Assembly: GCA_018902385.1 (NCBI GenBank)
Contig: JABSSW010000029.1
Span: 372,001 to 436,000, forward strand
DNA from: Physcia stellaris
Taxonomy: Eukaryota; Ascomycota; Lecanoromycetes; Caliciales; Physciaceae
Length of the DNA stretch: 64,000 bases
Direction: 5' to 3'
The notes beneath the pieces were generated by a model. The model was given only the letters and a program-made list of their open reading frames with translations. It was not told the origin of the DNA and did no database searches. Positions 55,512-64,000 of this stretch are shown piece by piece. The position numbers were made by a program, and so were the translations under genes. Numbering within the stretch: the stretch's first letter is position 1; each line of letters opens with the position of its first letter.

Positions 55512-56617
55512 ATGATTCCCTTCAATAAGCCCCCTCTGACTGGTACTGAGTTACGGTATGTCAAGGCTGCAACGGAAACCCCAAATCTCTGCGGCAATGG
55601 GGAATTCACTCGCCGCTGCCAGCAATGGATTGAAAACCGGTTGGGGAGTCGCAGCAAAGTCTTTCTCACCACTTCCTGTACCTCAGCGCTTGAGCTCGCT
55701 GCACTCCTCGCTAACATCAAGCCTGGCGACGAAGTCATTCTACCGAGCTTCACCTTCGTCTCCTCTGTCAATGCCTTCGCATTATACGGCGCTACACCCG
55801 TCATGGTTGACGTGATACCCGGAACCATGAACATGGATCATCAGCTCATCGAAGCTGCGATCACGACTAAGACTCGCTTCATCGTACCCGTCCATTACGC
55901 TGGCGTGGCCTGCGATATGGATGCCATCATGACAATTGCGGAGAAATACCATCTCATGGTCATCGAAGACGCGGCACCCTCCTTGACAGCCACATATTCG
56001 TCCCGTGCCCTTGGTTCTATCGGACACATAGGCTGCTTTAGCTTTCACGAGACCAAAAACTTCACCTCTGGAGGTCAGGGCGGCGCCATCGCCATTAATG
56101 ACCCCTCTCTTTTCGACAGAGCTGAGATTCTTTACGATAATGGAACAAATCGTCGTCAATTTTTTCGGGGTGAGATTGAGGAATATGGCTGGGTAGACGT
56201 CGGGTCCAACTTTGTCATGTCAGAGATCCAAGCTGCATACCTTTGGGGCCAGCTCGAAATCGCTGACCGCATCACCACCCGCCGACAACAGATCTGGGCA
56301 CGCTACTTTGCAAAGCTACATCCGCTTGCGAAGAAGGGAATGATCAGGCTCATGGAGCATGAGCCAGAGTGCGCCCACAATGCACATATGTTTTTATCAA
56401 GACGAGGGATAAACGATTGAGAGGGGAATTCGCGAGGTTCATGAAAGAGTCTGGGATTGTGTGTTCACCTCATTATGTGCCTTTACATCACCGGCCCATC
56501 CTTCAAAGGTTGGGAAGGTTTTCGGGCGAGGACAAGTATACGACCGTGGAAAGCGATTGTCTGATAAGACTGCCCCTGTACTATGAATTGAGCGAAAAAA
56601 TCAAGACTACATTATAG
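55512..56617 (+). pseudogene. wecE: WecE/RffA-type sugar-nucleotide 4-aminotransferase, frameshifted
   Basis: Intronless and strikingly like the enterobacterial dTDP-4-dehydro-6-deoxyglucose (TDP-fucosamine) transaminase over its full length (about 370 codons). It is a PLP enzyme of the DegT/DnrJ/EryC1 family: GDEVILPSFTFVSSVNAF, PVHYAGVACDMDAIM, IEDAAP (Asp153), SFHETKNFTSGGQGG with the PLP Lys182, and NFVMSEIQAAYLWGQL. Two oddities: Pro156 replaces the conserved Gln of EDAAQ, and after NAHMF a T5 run (56391-56395) lacks one base, so the frame ends early at IND. The next frame continues correctly with KTRDKRL, HYVPLHHRPI, GEDKYTTVES and LRLPLYYEL to 56617. Either a real -1 frameshift or a sequencing error. 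The high bacterial similarity and lack of introns suggest horizontal transfer. Confidence 0.85.
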
Positions 56618-56955
56618 AGCAGATCTGGCAGTTTTTCAAAGATCAAGGTGCCTATGAGGGACATGTGGATGGGAACGAAGACAATGTCATCACCGAGAAT
56701 GGGATGCACGCGACGAATGGAGCCAATAGATTCTGAAAAGATGCAATCGATCGTGAATGAAATCAACTTCGTGCCTTGAACTTTTAGCTCGTCAGTTTCT
56801 TGAGGCTTGAAAGTCTGGGTTTGGGCCCTTTCGAAGACTGGAGTCTGCGCTAGCACGTTCTCGAGATTGAGGGAAGAGTTGGATGACTCCCAAACAATCT
56901 GTGATCGTCTGTAGTAAAAGGTATTGCACGCCAACAATGGTACCCCAAAGTTTCC

Positions 56956-57447
56956 TTACCGTCCCTCGAAACCCCAAACCTGCTCTACAACTTTGATAAC
57001 TTCAGGCTCCACTAGCAAATCTTCCTCCTCAAGGGCTTTGTGCGTGTCCTTCAGATAGACTTGCTTATGGTGGTTTTCAAGGTCATCTTGCGACAGCCAT
57101 CTAAGTCGTCAGAAATACCGCATCCAGATCATCTGTCAGGTGTTGCTACGGCTTTGGGGCAGAGGAGCAAGCTTACTCTTCAATTAACACCATATCAGGC
57201 CTCTCTGCATTCGCGCTCGTTTGACGGAGTACCAGGTACTTGACACACCCATTCTCGTTTTTATGGACGTTCTTGGCGAGCGAGGTCAGGATTTCTTCGA
57301 CCTACAGGACCGTGCCGCTGGATAAGTTTATGCGCTTTTTGTTGAGGCAGAGAGCTTGTAAAGTGTGGGGAGAAAATGGGGGCTCACACGCGGAAGTTTT
57401 CCCGGGCGTGGGGAGAGCGTGCAGACCATGGTAATCGTCTTTGCCAT
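56956..57447 (-). CDS. ABM-type (antibiotic biosynthesis monooxygenase-like) small protein
   Basis: Exons 57447-57388, 57301-57177, 57100-56956, 109 residues, all phases matching (donors GTGAGC and GTAAGC; branch TTCTGAC before the last exon). It reads MAKTITMVCTLSPRPGKLPR, then VEEILTSLAKNVHKNENGCV, KYLVLRQT, PDMVLIEEWLSQDDLENHHK and VVEQVWGFEGR. This is the dimeric ferredoxin-like ABM fold: N-terminal strand, helix containing the GCxxY/K turn, strand, then (E)EWxSxxxLExH. ABM proteins include cofactor-free monooxygenases and heme-degrading enzymes, but most fungal ones are uncharacterised. A downstream minus-strand frame (to 56581) could be an alternative C-terminal exon if the TAA at 56958 lies in an intron. 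Located between the aminotransferase and the dehydratase-like gene. Confidence 0.7.
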
Positions 57448-57804
57448 GTTGAAAGATGACTTTGATATTGCGGACTTAGCTGGCTTGAATGGGAGAATGG
57501 GTACGGGCAAATACCACGCGGTACTTTTTGATGATGAAGAAGCAAGATTCAGTTGCCCTCTCACTATCAAGCTAGATAATATCGTCGGCAGGTGAGTACT
57601 TGTGCTGCACTCCTCGTCGCCGCTATATCATCCGTTCCGGTGGTGATCACTAGCTTATGGCGTACTCGTACCTGCAGGTTATCACTAGACTGCCATCCCC
57701 ATCGAAACACTGGTGCATATTCGTGAGAAGCTGCAGGTCACAATCGTTGCGATGATTTGCAGTATGCAGTATCCTAATGGTCGCAGGGCGCGGGGCGCTT
57801 GCAG
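57448..57804. other. Short intergenic stretch
   Basis: Between the ABM gene and the 3' end of the dehydratase-like gene; nothing recognised. Confidence 0.4.
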
Positions 57805-58963
57805 TTAAGACTTCCTCGCGGCGTCCTTCCACCACGTATCTCCAAAGCGGGCATACCACTCCACCGTCCTCCTCAACCCCTCCTCCCACGGCACTCGGGG
57901 CTCCCATCCAAGCGCTTTCAACTTCCTGCAGTCCAAGCCGCTATTCGAATCCGCGTACGGTCGCCCAGGCACAGTCTCGATCCACGAGTCGAGACTTGAG
58001 CTATCGCTCGAGGAGTCGCTGCCCCCAAGGTTGACGTAATTGAGCAGCGTGGCGCCCAGGTCGCGGTTGCTGATCTGGGTGCTCGAGCCGAGGTTGTAGA
58101 TTTTTCCGGCCACGCCGCGGTGGAGGAGGACGTTGAAGGCGTTGGCGGCGTCGCCGGCGTACAGGTAGCGCTTGCGCTGCGTGCCGCCCCCGTGCATGGT
58201 CAGTTTCTCCCTGTGCTGGAGGAGCATGATGAACTTGGGGATGATCTCTGCGCCATCCCAACCCCATTAGCGGAGCGGAGGAGGAGGCTGGAAGAGTACC
58301 TACTGTCGGGGTATTGGTTCGGCCCGTAGATGTTGTTGGTGCGCACGATGAGGGTCTCCAGCGCGTTGCAGTGTCCGAACGCCGTCACCAGCATCTCCGC
58401 CGCTGCCTTGCCGGCTCCGTACGGGTTCATGGGGACCAGGGCTTCGTCCTCGTCGTGGCCTTCGCTGCCGCACTTGGTGGCACCGTACACCTCGTATGAA
58501 GACATCTGCACGAATTTGCGGACATTGCACGCTTTGGCGCATTCGAGCATCACCTGGGTGCCGACGATGTTGGTTGCTGCGAACGAAGCCGGGGATTTGA
58601 GACTGGCGTCCACGTTGGACTGCGCGGCGAGATGGATGATGGTGTCGATGCTGTGCAGCTGCAGGCAGCGGGTGATGTCGTCCGGGGACATGATGTCGCC
58701 TTCGTAGAAGGTGAAGTTGGGCTGGCTGTTCAGCATGCGGGTGTTGTTCAGCGAGGCGCCGTAGTCGAGCTTGTCGAAGGAGACAAGGTTGTAGCAGTCT
58801 GAGTAGGTGATGGCCAGGGCGCGGATGATCCAGGATCCTCTGCGAGCAGAACTGTCAGTTTTCCTTTCCTGTCGTGTCGTATGGTACCGAGTTCGAGATG
58901 GTGATCGTGGGGAGCGTGGAGAGAAAGGGGGATATACATGAATCCATTGCCGCCCGTCACCAT
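57805..58963 (-). CDS. dTDP-glucose 4,6-dehydratase-like NAD(P) sugar dehydratase/epimerase
   Basis: Exons 58963-58938, 58839-58304, 58247-57805, 334 residues; splices restore VTGGNGFIGSW and YPDKIIPKF. An extended-SDR protein of the RmlB group: NAD-binding GGNGFIG, FDKLDYGAS, FYEGDI, IHLAAQSNVDASLKSP, YGAGK (Tyr-x3-Lys), VRTNNIYGPNQYPDK, KRYLYAGDAANAF, LGSSTQISN and GRPYADSN. If active it would make dTDP-4-keto-6-deoxyglucose, the substrate of the neighbouring WecE-type transaminase. The catalytic TDE of RmlB reads SYE here, so the acid Asp is Tyr. The ATG used is the first residue of the core fold; a frame upstream (DDAVPSIPEIKNI) lacks an ATG, and a plausible start at 59043 is one base out of frame. 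High G+C. Confidence 0.75.
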
Positions 58964-59397
58964 GATGTTCTTGATCTCGGGGATGGAGGGAACCGCGTCA
59001 TCTCCTTGAGGGTCTGCCGGTCAATCTCGGCGTTGATTGAATCCATGATCTCTTCTCCGCTCCCTCCTGAGCTTTAACTACAATCTTAGAGAAAACACGA
59101 AAGATCGGTGTATATCCGTAAAATTGACTGCGAAGACTGCCCCGTGAAATCCCCCTCTTTCTAGCTAAGAATTGGGGGGGGGGGATGTATGTAACTTCGG
59201 GACTGTCCAAGGTGGGTGCTGGCGCATAGAATACGAAAAGTCAGGAGACCTCCTCGCTTGATTGCTGTTGGGTGGTATGTATGTAATCTCGAAGCGCAAA
59301 AGAAGAGTGGCTGCGCCTTCGTCACCTCCTTCCATGCCCTACGCCTTCCGATATCTCTGCACTAGAAGCATTCTTCGGGAATCTGTGCAGTAGTCTC

Positions 59398-59495
59398 TTC
59401 TGTTCTCCGCATCTTCATATCTTTCTCCGCACTTCTCGGATCTTTCTCCGCACCTCTCATACATATCCTTCTCCGCACTTTCTCAGATCGTAGCT
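59398..59495 (+). repeat. Degenerate CTTTCTCCGCAC tandem repeat
   Basis: The motif TTCTCCGCA(C/T) recurs four times (about 59402, 59422, 59445, 59470) with TC-rich spacers of 10-17 bases (for example ATCTTTCTCCGCACTTCTCG and ATCTTTCTCCGCACCTCTCA). Confidence 0.6.
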
Positions 59496-60399
59496 GGAAG
59501 GACGTATAGCGTTCTGAGAGAATCGTCCACGCTGGTGACTCCCTAGCTTATTGTCACCACCCGGCTTCCCAAGAAGTCGGCGTTATTATCGTTTCATTGA
59601 AGTGGGCTATGGTGGTTCCTGCTTTCGTTTCAGCTGGTTTTGGGGAGCGTTGTTATCGGGGGTGGGGGTGGTGGGAGGCTGAGGAGGAAAGAGGAGAGGA
59701 GATGGATTGGAGTGGGCTGGCATGGGGGATTAGGCGTGCTGGATGGAGGCTGGGTGTTTTGCTTCTTGAATACGAGTTGCAGCTCTCCTTGTTGTGTTAT
59801 CTGTCCATCATGATTTCCTGTGCGGGTACGATACTTTATCTCTCTATCCCTATCTATCCCGATTATGTTTCGGGTTTTGGGGGTCTCTCTGGGTTCTTTG
59901 GGTGTCAGTTTGAAAAGGGGTGTGCTCAGGATCTCTCCAATCAAGGTTTCAGGATGTGAATCGGTTTGTCGATTACGTAATGTGGATATACTACTTTAGC
60001 ATATGTTGCGTACTTCCTTCATTGCTATGTACGAAAACCTTGGTGTTTTGGGCCTGGCTAGCCTGTAGGCCTTTTGTATGAGCGAGATGGCTTAGCAGAG
60101 CAGCTTCCGAGCCTGATTATCTTTTCCTGTCTTTGTGGTTGAGTTATGAAACAAAAATCTTCAACGGAGATGAGAGATGCAAAGTCTCATAAAGAGGTGA
60201 AAATGTCGAATAAATCAAAGAACAAAAATGAATTAACGAGAAGAAAAGAAGAGCCGAAAGACGGAAATGAAGCATTGATCTTCTATTTGCCTCTTAGCTA
60301 CAGCGCGGAAACGAATCAAAGTGTTTTACCCCCGGTCGGCTATGGTGCGAGCTTGCCTTCTATGCAGATCCACTGGTATAAGACTCATTGTGGCCAAGA

Positions 60400-60590
60400 T
60401 GCGGATTTATGCTTGATATGGAAGCGTATGGATATATGAATATAGTATGGGCTAGAGATCAGTCTTCTGCTGCGGTCCTAAGTCGGGTATCTGGATGTCC
60501 CCTTGCACGGATAAAGAGTGGCACTTTCGATTTCGTGCCTAGTGGCTCCCGGCCTGAAATAGATTGCACCGCGTAGTACTAGGCTATGGG
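60400..60590 (+). mobile_element. Short TIR element, diverged copy D
   Basis: GTCTTCTGCTGCGGTCCTAA then GTCGGGTATCTGGATGTC resembles CATCTTCTGATTTTGCCCC-AAGTCGGGTAATCG...ATCTGTCGG of copy C; the reverse complement of the other end (CCCATAGCCTAGTACTACGC then GGTGC) resembles its terminal repeat. Strongly diverged, so the assignment is tentative. Confidence 0.35.
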
Positions 60591-60797
60591 ATGAGTGAAT
60601 CTAGACTGTTGTGTCAAATGCGCAGTTGCTTATCAACGACTCCCAATGCGCAACTTGGAGGCACGGAATCTTGCTTTATTCAGTGCACGAATCGGAAGTC
60701 AAGCCTAAGCAGATCAGCATCCCATCAACTACTGGATCTCTAGCAGGGACTAAGGTAACGCAGTCACGAATCAAAGCAGGCACAGATTGCGAAGAGT

Positions 60798-62887
60798 TCA
60801 AAGTAAGGTAGCAACACACCTCTTATTCCCCCCATCAGTCGTAGTCTCCAAATACCGTGCCCTCTCCGCCTCCGACATGCCCGACCAGACCTTCTCCCGC
60901 TGCGCGTTCCGAGACCTGTAGTACAGTTTCGCGGAGACGATGAGGATGATGTTGTACGCTATGAGCGCGAGTAAGACAGCGTTGCCGGTGCGATACAGCG
61001 GCTTGTCGTGGTCGCGGTAGATCTATGTTCCAGTTGTATTTGAGCTCGAGGCTTTCATGTTAGGAGGTAGGGATTGGGAAGAAATGCAGGGGTGGAAATC
61101 TGCGCAGAGATTTGTCAGGATGGAGGGGGGAAGGAGACTTACGTTCGAGGAGATGATGTTCGATGTCTGCACGCACATGTTGTACAGAGCGCTCCCAACG
61201 GTTCTTGTGCGTACTGAGCCTGCATTCCGACTCGTCATGGCCACTAGATTAATTTCGTTAGCGAGGCTCCCCCTCCTCCCTCCCCGACTAAGCTCATGAG
61301 GAGTCTAAAGATACTCACCGATGATAGCATGTACGTAAGGAAAGCCAACCAGCATCATGTTAAGCACATATCTACTCCAGGTATACGCCGCGCCAGCAGG
61401 CAGCGTCTCCAACCCCACCACCAGCGGAAACATATAGAGCTGACATATCAAGATGATCAGAAAACGGTTATTGATTTTCTCAGATAGCCAGGTCCAGAAA
61501 ATGAGCTGCAGGACGAAGAGCACGTAGGCGGGGACGGTGAGCAGATTCGTTTCGAAGGTGTTGAAGTCGAGAGAGCGAAGCACGAGGGTGAGATAGGCGG
61601 TTGCGCATTGATTGGGGATCGTCCAGGTGAAGCCGAGCAGATAAATGGGCCACATGTCGTAATCTTTCAGGGCTTGCCAAAGGAGGGACAGGTTGACGGC
61701 TTGTCTTTTTGGGATGTTAGTGCTGGAGTCTTTTGATGCAAGTCGTCGTGGTGAATTACCTGTTGTGCATGTCGCCTTTTGAGGGGTCGTCTCTGATGAT
61801 TCTGTTTGCTAGGATGACCTACAGCTGTGATTAGGGACGGAGAATATCGTGCCAGGGCATGGAAAAAGGATTTACTTCTTCTCTTTCAGAAAACCATCCG
61901 TCTTTTCCTCGAAAGAAGCTCGCGGTTTGGTAGGGTGAAGGAGGAAGATAGAACCTAAACGAGACCGATCAGCTCGCTTCCATATCCACCTTTACCAAAA
62001 TTTTACCATGAGATAATGCCGATCAGTGCGGTCAATGATCCTTCTAGCGCAAAAAGCCATTGCCACCCAGCCAAGCCCTGATGACCACGAAGGTGCAGGA
62101 TACCGTAGGCAAGGAAGGCACCGATGATATATGTACAGCCATAAGCCCCCCAAAAGAAACTAAGGCGAATGGGGAGCTCTTTGCTCTTATAGAAATAGCT
62201 GAGATACAAGATGACATCCGGGATAAATCCCCCTTCGATGATGCCCAGTAAAGATCTAGTAAGGAAGAACGTCGCCCGGCCAGTAAGGCGGGACTGACAG
62301 CAGGCGACGATGCTCCATGATACCATCTGAATGGGTATCCAGTTGTCGGGTCCAAGCTTCTTACTGATCAACTGAGACGGGAGCTCGGCGGCCAAAAAGG
62401 AGACATAAAATATCGTTTGTCCGGTATTGTAGTCATTGGTGTTCATGCCCAGGTCTTTCAAAAAAGTGTCTGATAGCGCTTGAGATATATTGGTTCGGTC
62501 TAACTGCAGTGCGAAAAACATCAGACAGCAATACGCACAAACACGGACGTCGAGCCTTCTAATCAGTGCGCTTTCTTCTGCCGTGGACCATGTCGCCTTC
62601 GGGTCATATCGATGTCGGCCCTCGTAGCTGTCGATGGGTACGTAGAATTTGTCGAGACTGACGTCATCACTATTTCGCACGAATCCAGGCTTGATACTCT
62701 CATCAATGGCTTCCTCATCGCTGTTATGAGTATAATGCGCCTGAGATCGTGCAAAGGACGAGGCCTCATTCTTGGATCGTGATTTCAGTCGGGAGAACAT
62801 TGTGGACAATCTGGATTTTGCAACTGTCCCTTCCGTCAGATTTTCATAATTGCCATCGTCTGCGCTGCTAGTTGTATGATGCATCAT
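60798..62887 (-). CDS. MFS transporter, allantoate permease (Dal5/ACS) family
   Basis: Six exons: 62887-62007, 61954-61876, 61818-61760, 61704-61319, 61243-61143, 61022-60798; 576 residues, all phases matched. A long hydrophilic N-terminus (about 110 residues) precedes the 12-helix fold. The first helix contains FFALQLDRTNISQALSD, the DRxNI signature of the anion:cation symporter family; later come ELPSQLISKKLGP, GIIEGGFIPDVILYLSYFY, RLSFFWGAYG, GFTWTIPNQCATAYLTL and the C-terminal NAVLLALIAYNIILIV. Members carry allantoate, nicotinate, vitamins, sulfonates and other organic anions across the plasma membrane. It is divergent from a TauD-type dioxygenase 657 bp away, which makes a sulfonate-like substrate plausible. 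Confidence 0.9.
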
Positions 62888-63544
62888 ATGGTGTGATGTC
62901 GTGAAGAAGTCATAGAGACGGTGAAAACATCACAGTATGAGATCTTTTAGAACGCATAGGAAAAGTACCGACGACTGTTATTCGAATGACCTACAGTAAT
63001 CTCGACAACTTGCACCTTTCAATCCATCAGACCGGACTTATCTCCGTTTCTGATAGTCATCCATACACTTACCAAGGCTGGAAGGTAAAGATCCTAGGGT
63101 TGCTTCGGCGTTGAGCCGCTCGGAATGTTTCGAGGCATACATGGCCAGTAGCGACAATGTCGCAATATCCTTAGCGTTCGTGAATAGGACGAGATTAGAA
63201 ATCGATGGTGTGATAGATGAAGATTATTCCGAATTGTCGGAACTGCGAACGATGTGTTGCCTTGATGACGAGCCTTGCCCCTCAATTGCGTGATGGCAGG
63301 CATTGTACATTATCCCGCACCTCCAACTGCAAATGGATGCCACAACAACCAATTATCGTCGCCAGAGAGGATTCTCTACATTCGCCCTGCCTCAACCGCT
63401 TCAACGGCCTTGAAGATCTGCATGGCGTGGAAAGTATTGTATTGGTCGATTTATAGCCCTTAGTGGTGTGATCCGACGGAATATAAGCAACGGTTGAGAG
63501 CTCTGTCATACCCCAGTCCCCCATTTTTTTAATCGCATCCCATT
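62888..63544. other. Shared upstream region of transporter and dioxygenase
   Basis: A divergent promoter of 657 bp that could control both genes together. No transcription-factor site can be named with confidence. Confidence 0.4.
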
Positions 63545-64000
63545 ATGGCTACCACCGAAACCTCAACCATACTTGCTTCACCAGCTCCCCCGACTATAGC
63601 AGTTGTCAAGACTTTTGGCAACTACAAAGAGCAGGCTTCCGGAGCCAAGGCGTATAATCAGAAATTGGAGGAAGAAGGAGATGCTGAACACCCCAAAGCA
63701 AAGGTAGTTGGTCGGCTGAGAGATAAAAAGAAGAAGTTGGCTGACCCATGCGCTCAGCATACTGAGTACCTTCCAACATGGAACCCAGACGAGAAATACC
63801 CACCTTTGGAGCTATTCACACATACGGAACATGGAATCGAAGCAGATAAGGCTTTTCCAGATTTACTCGGTCCATCAGTAGACCGGGAAGATCTCACACC
63901 CACGATCGGCACCATACTGTCTGGCGTTCAGCTCAGTAGCTTGTCAAAAGAGGGAAAAGATCAGCTAGCCCTGTTCGCAGCTCAACGCAAGGTTTTGGTT
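63545..64000 (+). CDS. TauD/TfdA-family dioxygenase, N-terminal part
   Basis: An open frame of 152 codons from ATG 63545 that runs off the window, so it is partial at the 3' side. After a 60-residue polar N-terminus the sequence YLPTWNPDEKYPPLELFTHT, DLLGPSVDREDLTPTIGTIL and SGVQLSSLSKEGKDQLALFA is characteristic of the fungal alpha-ketoglutarate/Fe(II)-dependent taurine dioxygenase family (TauD). The iron ligands HxD...H lie beyond the window and cannot be checked. Such enzymes release sulfite from taurine or related sulfonates for sulfur supply. The divergent MFS transporter is a natural partner. Confidence 0.8.
   Translation, partial: MATTETSTILASPAPPTIAVVKTFGNYKEQASGAKAYNQKLEEEGDAEHPKAKVVGRLRDKKKKLADPCAQHTEYLPTWNPDEKYPPLELFTHTEHGIEADKAFPDLLGPSVDREDLTPTIGTILSGVQLSSLSKEGKDQLALFAAQRKVLV

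Larger units (their letters stand above)
58964..60797. other. 1.8-kb gene-poor region with repeats
   Basis: Contains a G10 run near 59175, the degenerate CTCCGCAC repeat (59398-59495) and a diverged TIR-element copy (about 60400-60590). A 97-codon Lys-rich frame at 60146 has no recognisable feature. Confidence 0.4.

Noticed and set aside
59597-59959. 120-codon Trp/Gly-rich ORF with a hydrophobic segment
   Set aside because: Low-complexity composition, no promoter context, no family resemblance.
60146-60439. 97-codon Lys-rich ORF
   Set aside because: A/T-rich chance frame next to repeats; no homology recognised.

Overview
The window is nuclear DNA of a filamentous ascomycete (Pezizomycotina). 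The evidence is the protein content (MED17, NTE1, ISN1, 2EXR and BTB families, a DUF7704 protein, an N-acetylglucosamine-induced protein) and the gene structure. Genes are short and monocistronic, most with one to six GT-AG introns of about 47-135 bp that carry CTGAC/CTAAC-type branch sites. The species cannot be named from sequence alone. All exon joins were derived by hand from reading frame, splice signals and family similarity.

Layout. 0-8.3 kb: a 2EXR protein, a small unknown gene, a caspase-like protein, a BTB protein (paralogue 1) and a CsbD-like small protein, with three copies of a short terminal-inverted-repeat element between them. 9-18 kb: an RRM protein, a Ser/Pro-rich protein with three SFW motifs, 6-phosphofructokinase, and MED17 divergent from it. 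18-23.7 kb: mostly gene-free, with one F-box protein and a possible decayed locus. 23.7-33.7 kb: a cytochrome P450, guanine deaminase with one unusually long intron, and the 1521-aa lysophospholipase NTE1. 34-47.8 kb: a tiny glycine-rich protein, a DUF7704 membrane protein, BTB paralogue 2, tRNA dimethyltransferase TRM1, BTB paralogue 3, and the seven-exon IMP-specific 5'-nucleotidase ISN1 with micro-exons and a GC-AG intron. 48-53.4 kb: a small unknown protein, repeats, a stand-alone RNase III-like protein with a changed active site, and an aldo-keto reductase gene split by a 503-bp non-coding transposon with perfect 23-bp terminal repeats and a TA duplication.

54-59 kb is the most unusual segment. 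It holds an N-acetylglucosamine-induced protein, an intronless bacterial-type sugar-nucleotide 4-aminotransferase (WecE/RffA type) with a one-base frameshift, a small ABM-domain protein, and a dTDP-glucose 4,6-dehydratase-like NAD-sugar dehydratase. The dehydratase and aminotransferase would be consecutive steps to a dTDP-4-amino-4,6-dideoxyhexose, so this looks like a horizontally acquired sugar-nucleotide module that is now at least partly damaged. 60.8-64 kb: a Dal5/ACS-type MFS transporter divergent from a TauD/TfdA dioxygenase that runs off the window edge, a pairing that suggests uptake and breakdown of a sulfonate-like substrate.

The housekeeping genes (PFK, MED17, NTE1, TRM1, ISN1, guanine deaminase) look intact. 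Most of the unusual features are in small accessory genes, repeats, and the 50-59 kb segment. No tRNA, rRNA or CRISPR was recognised.
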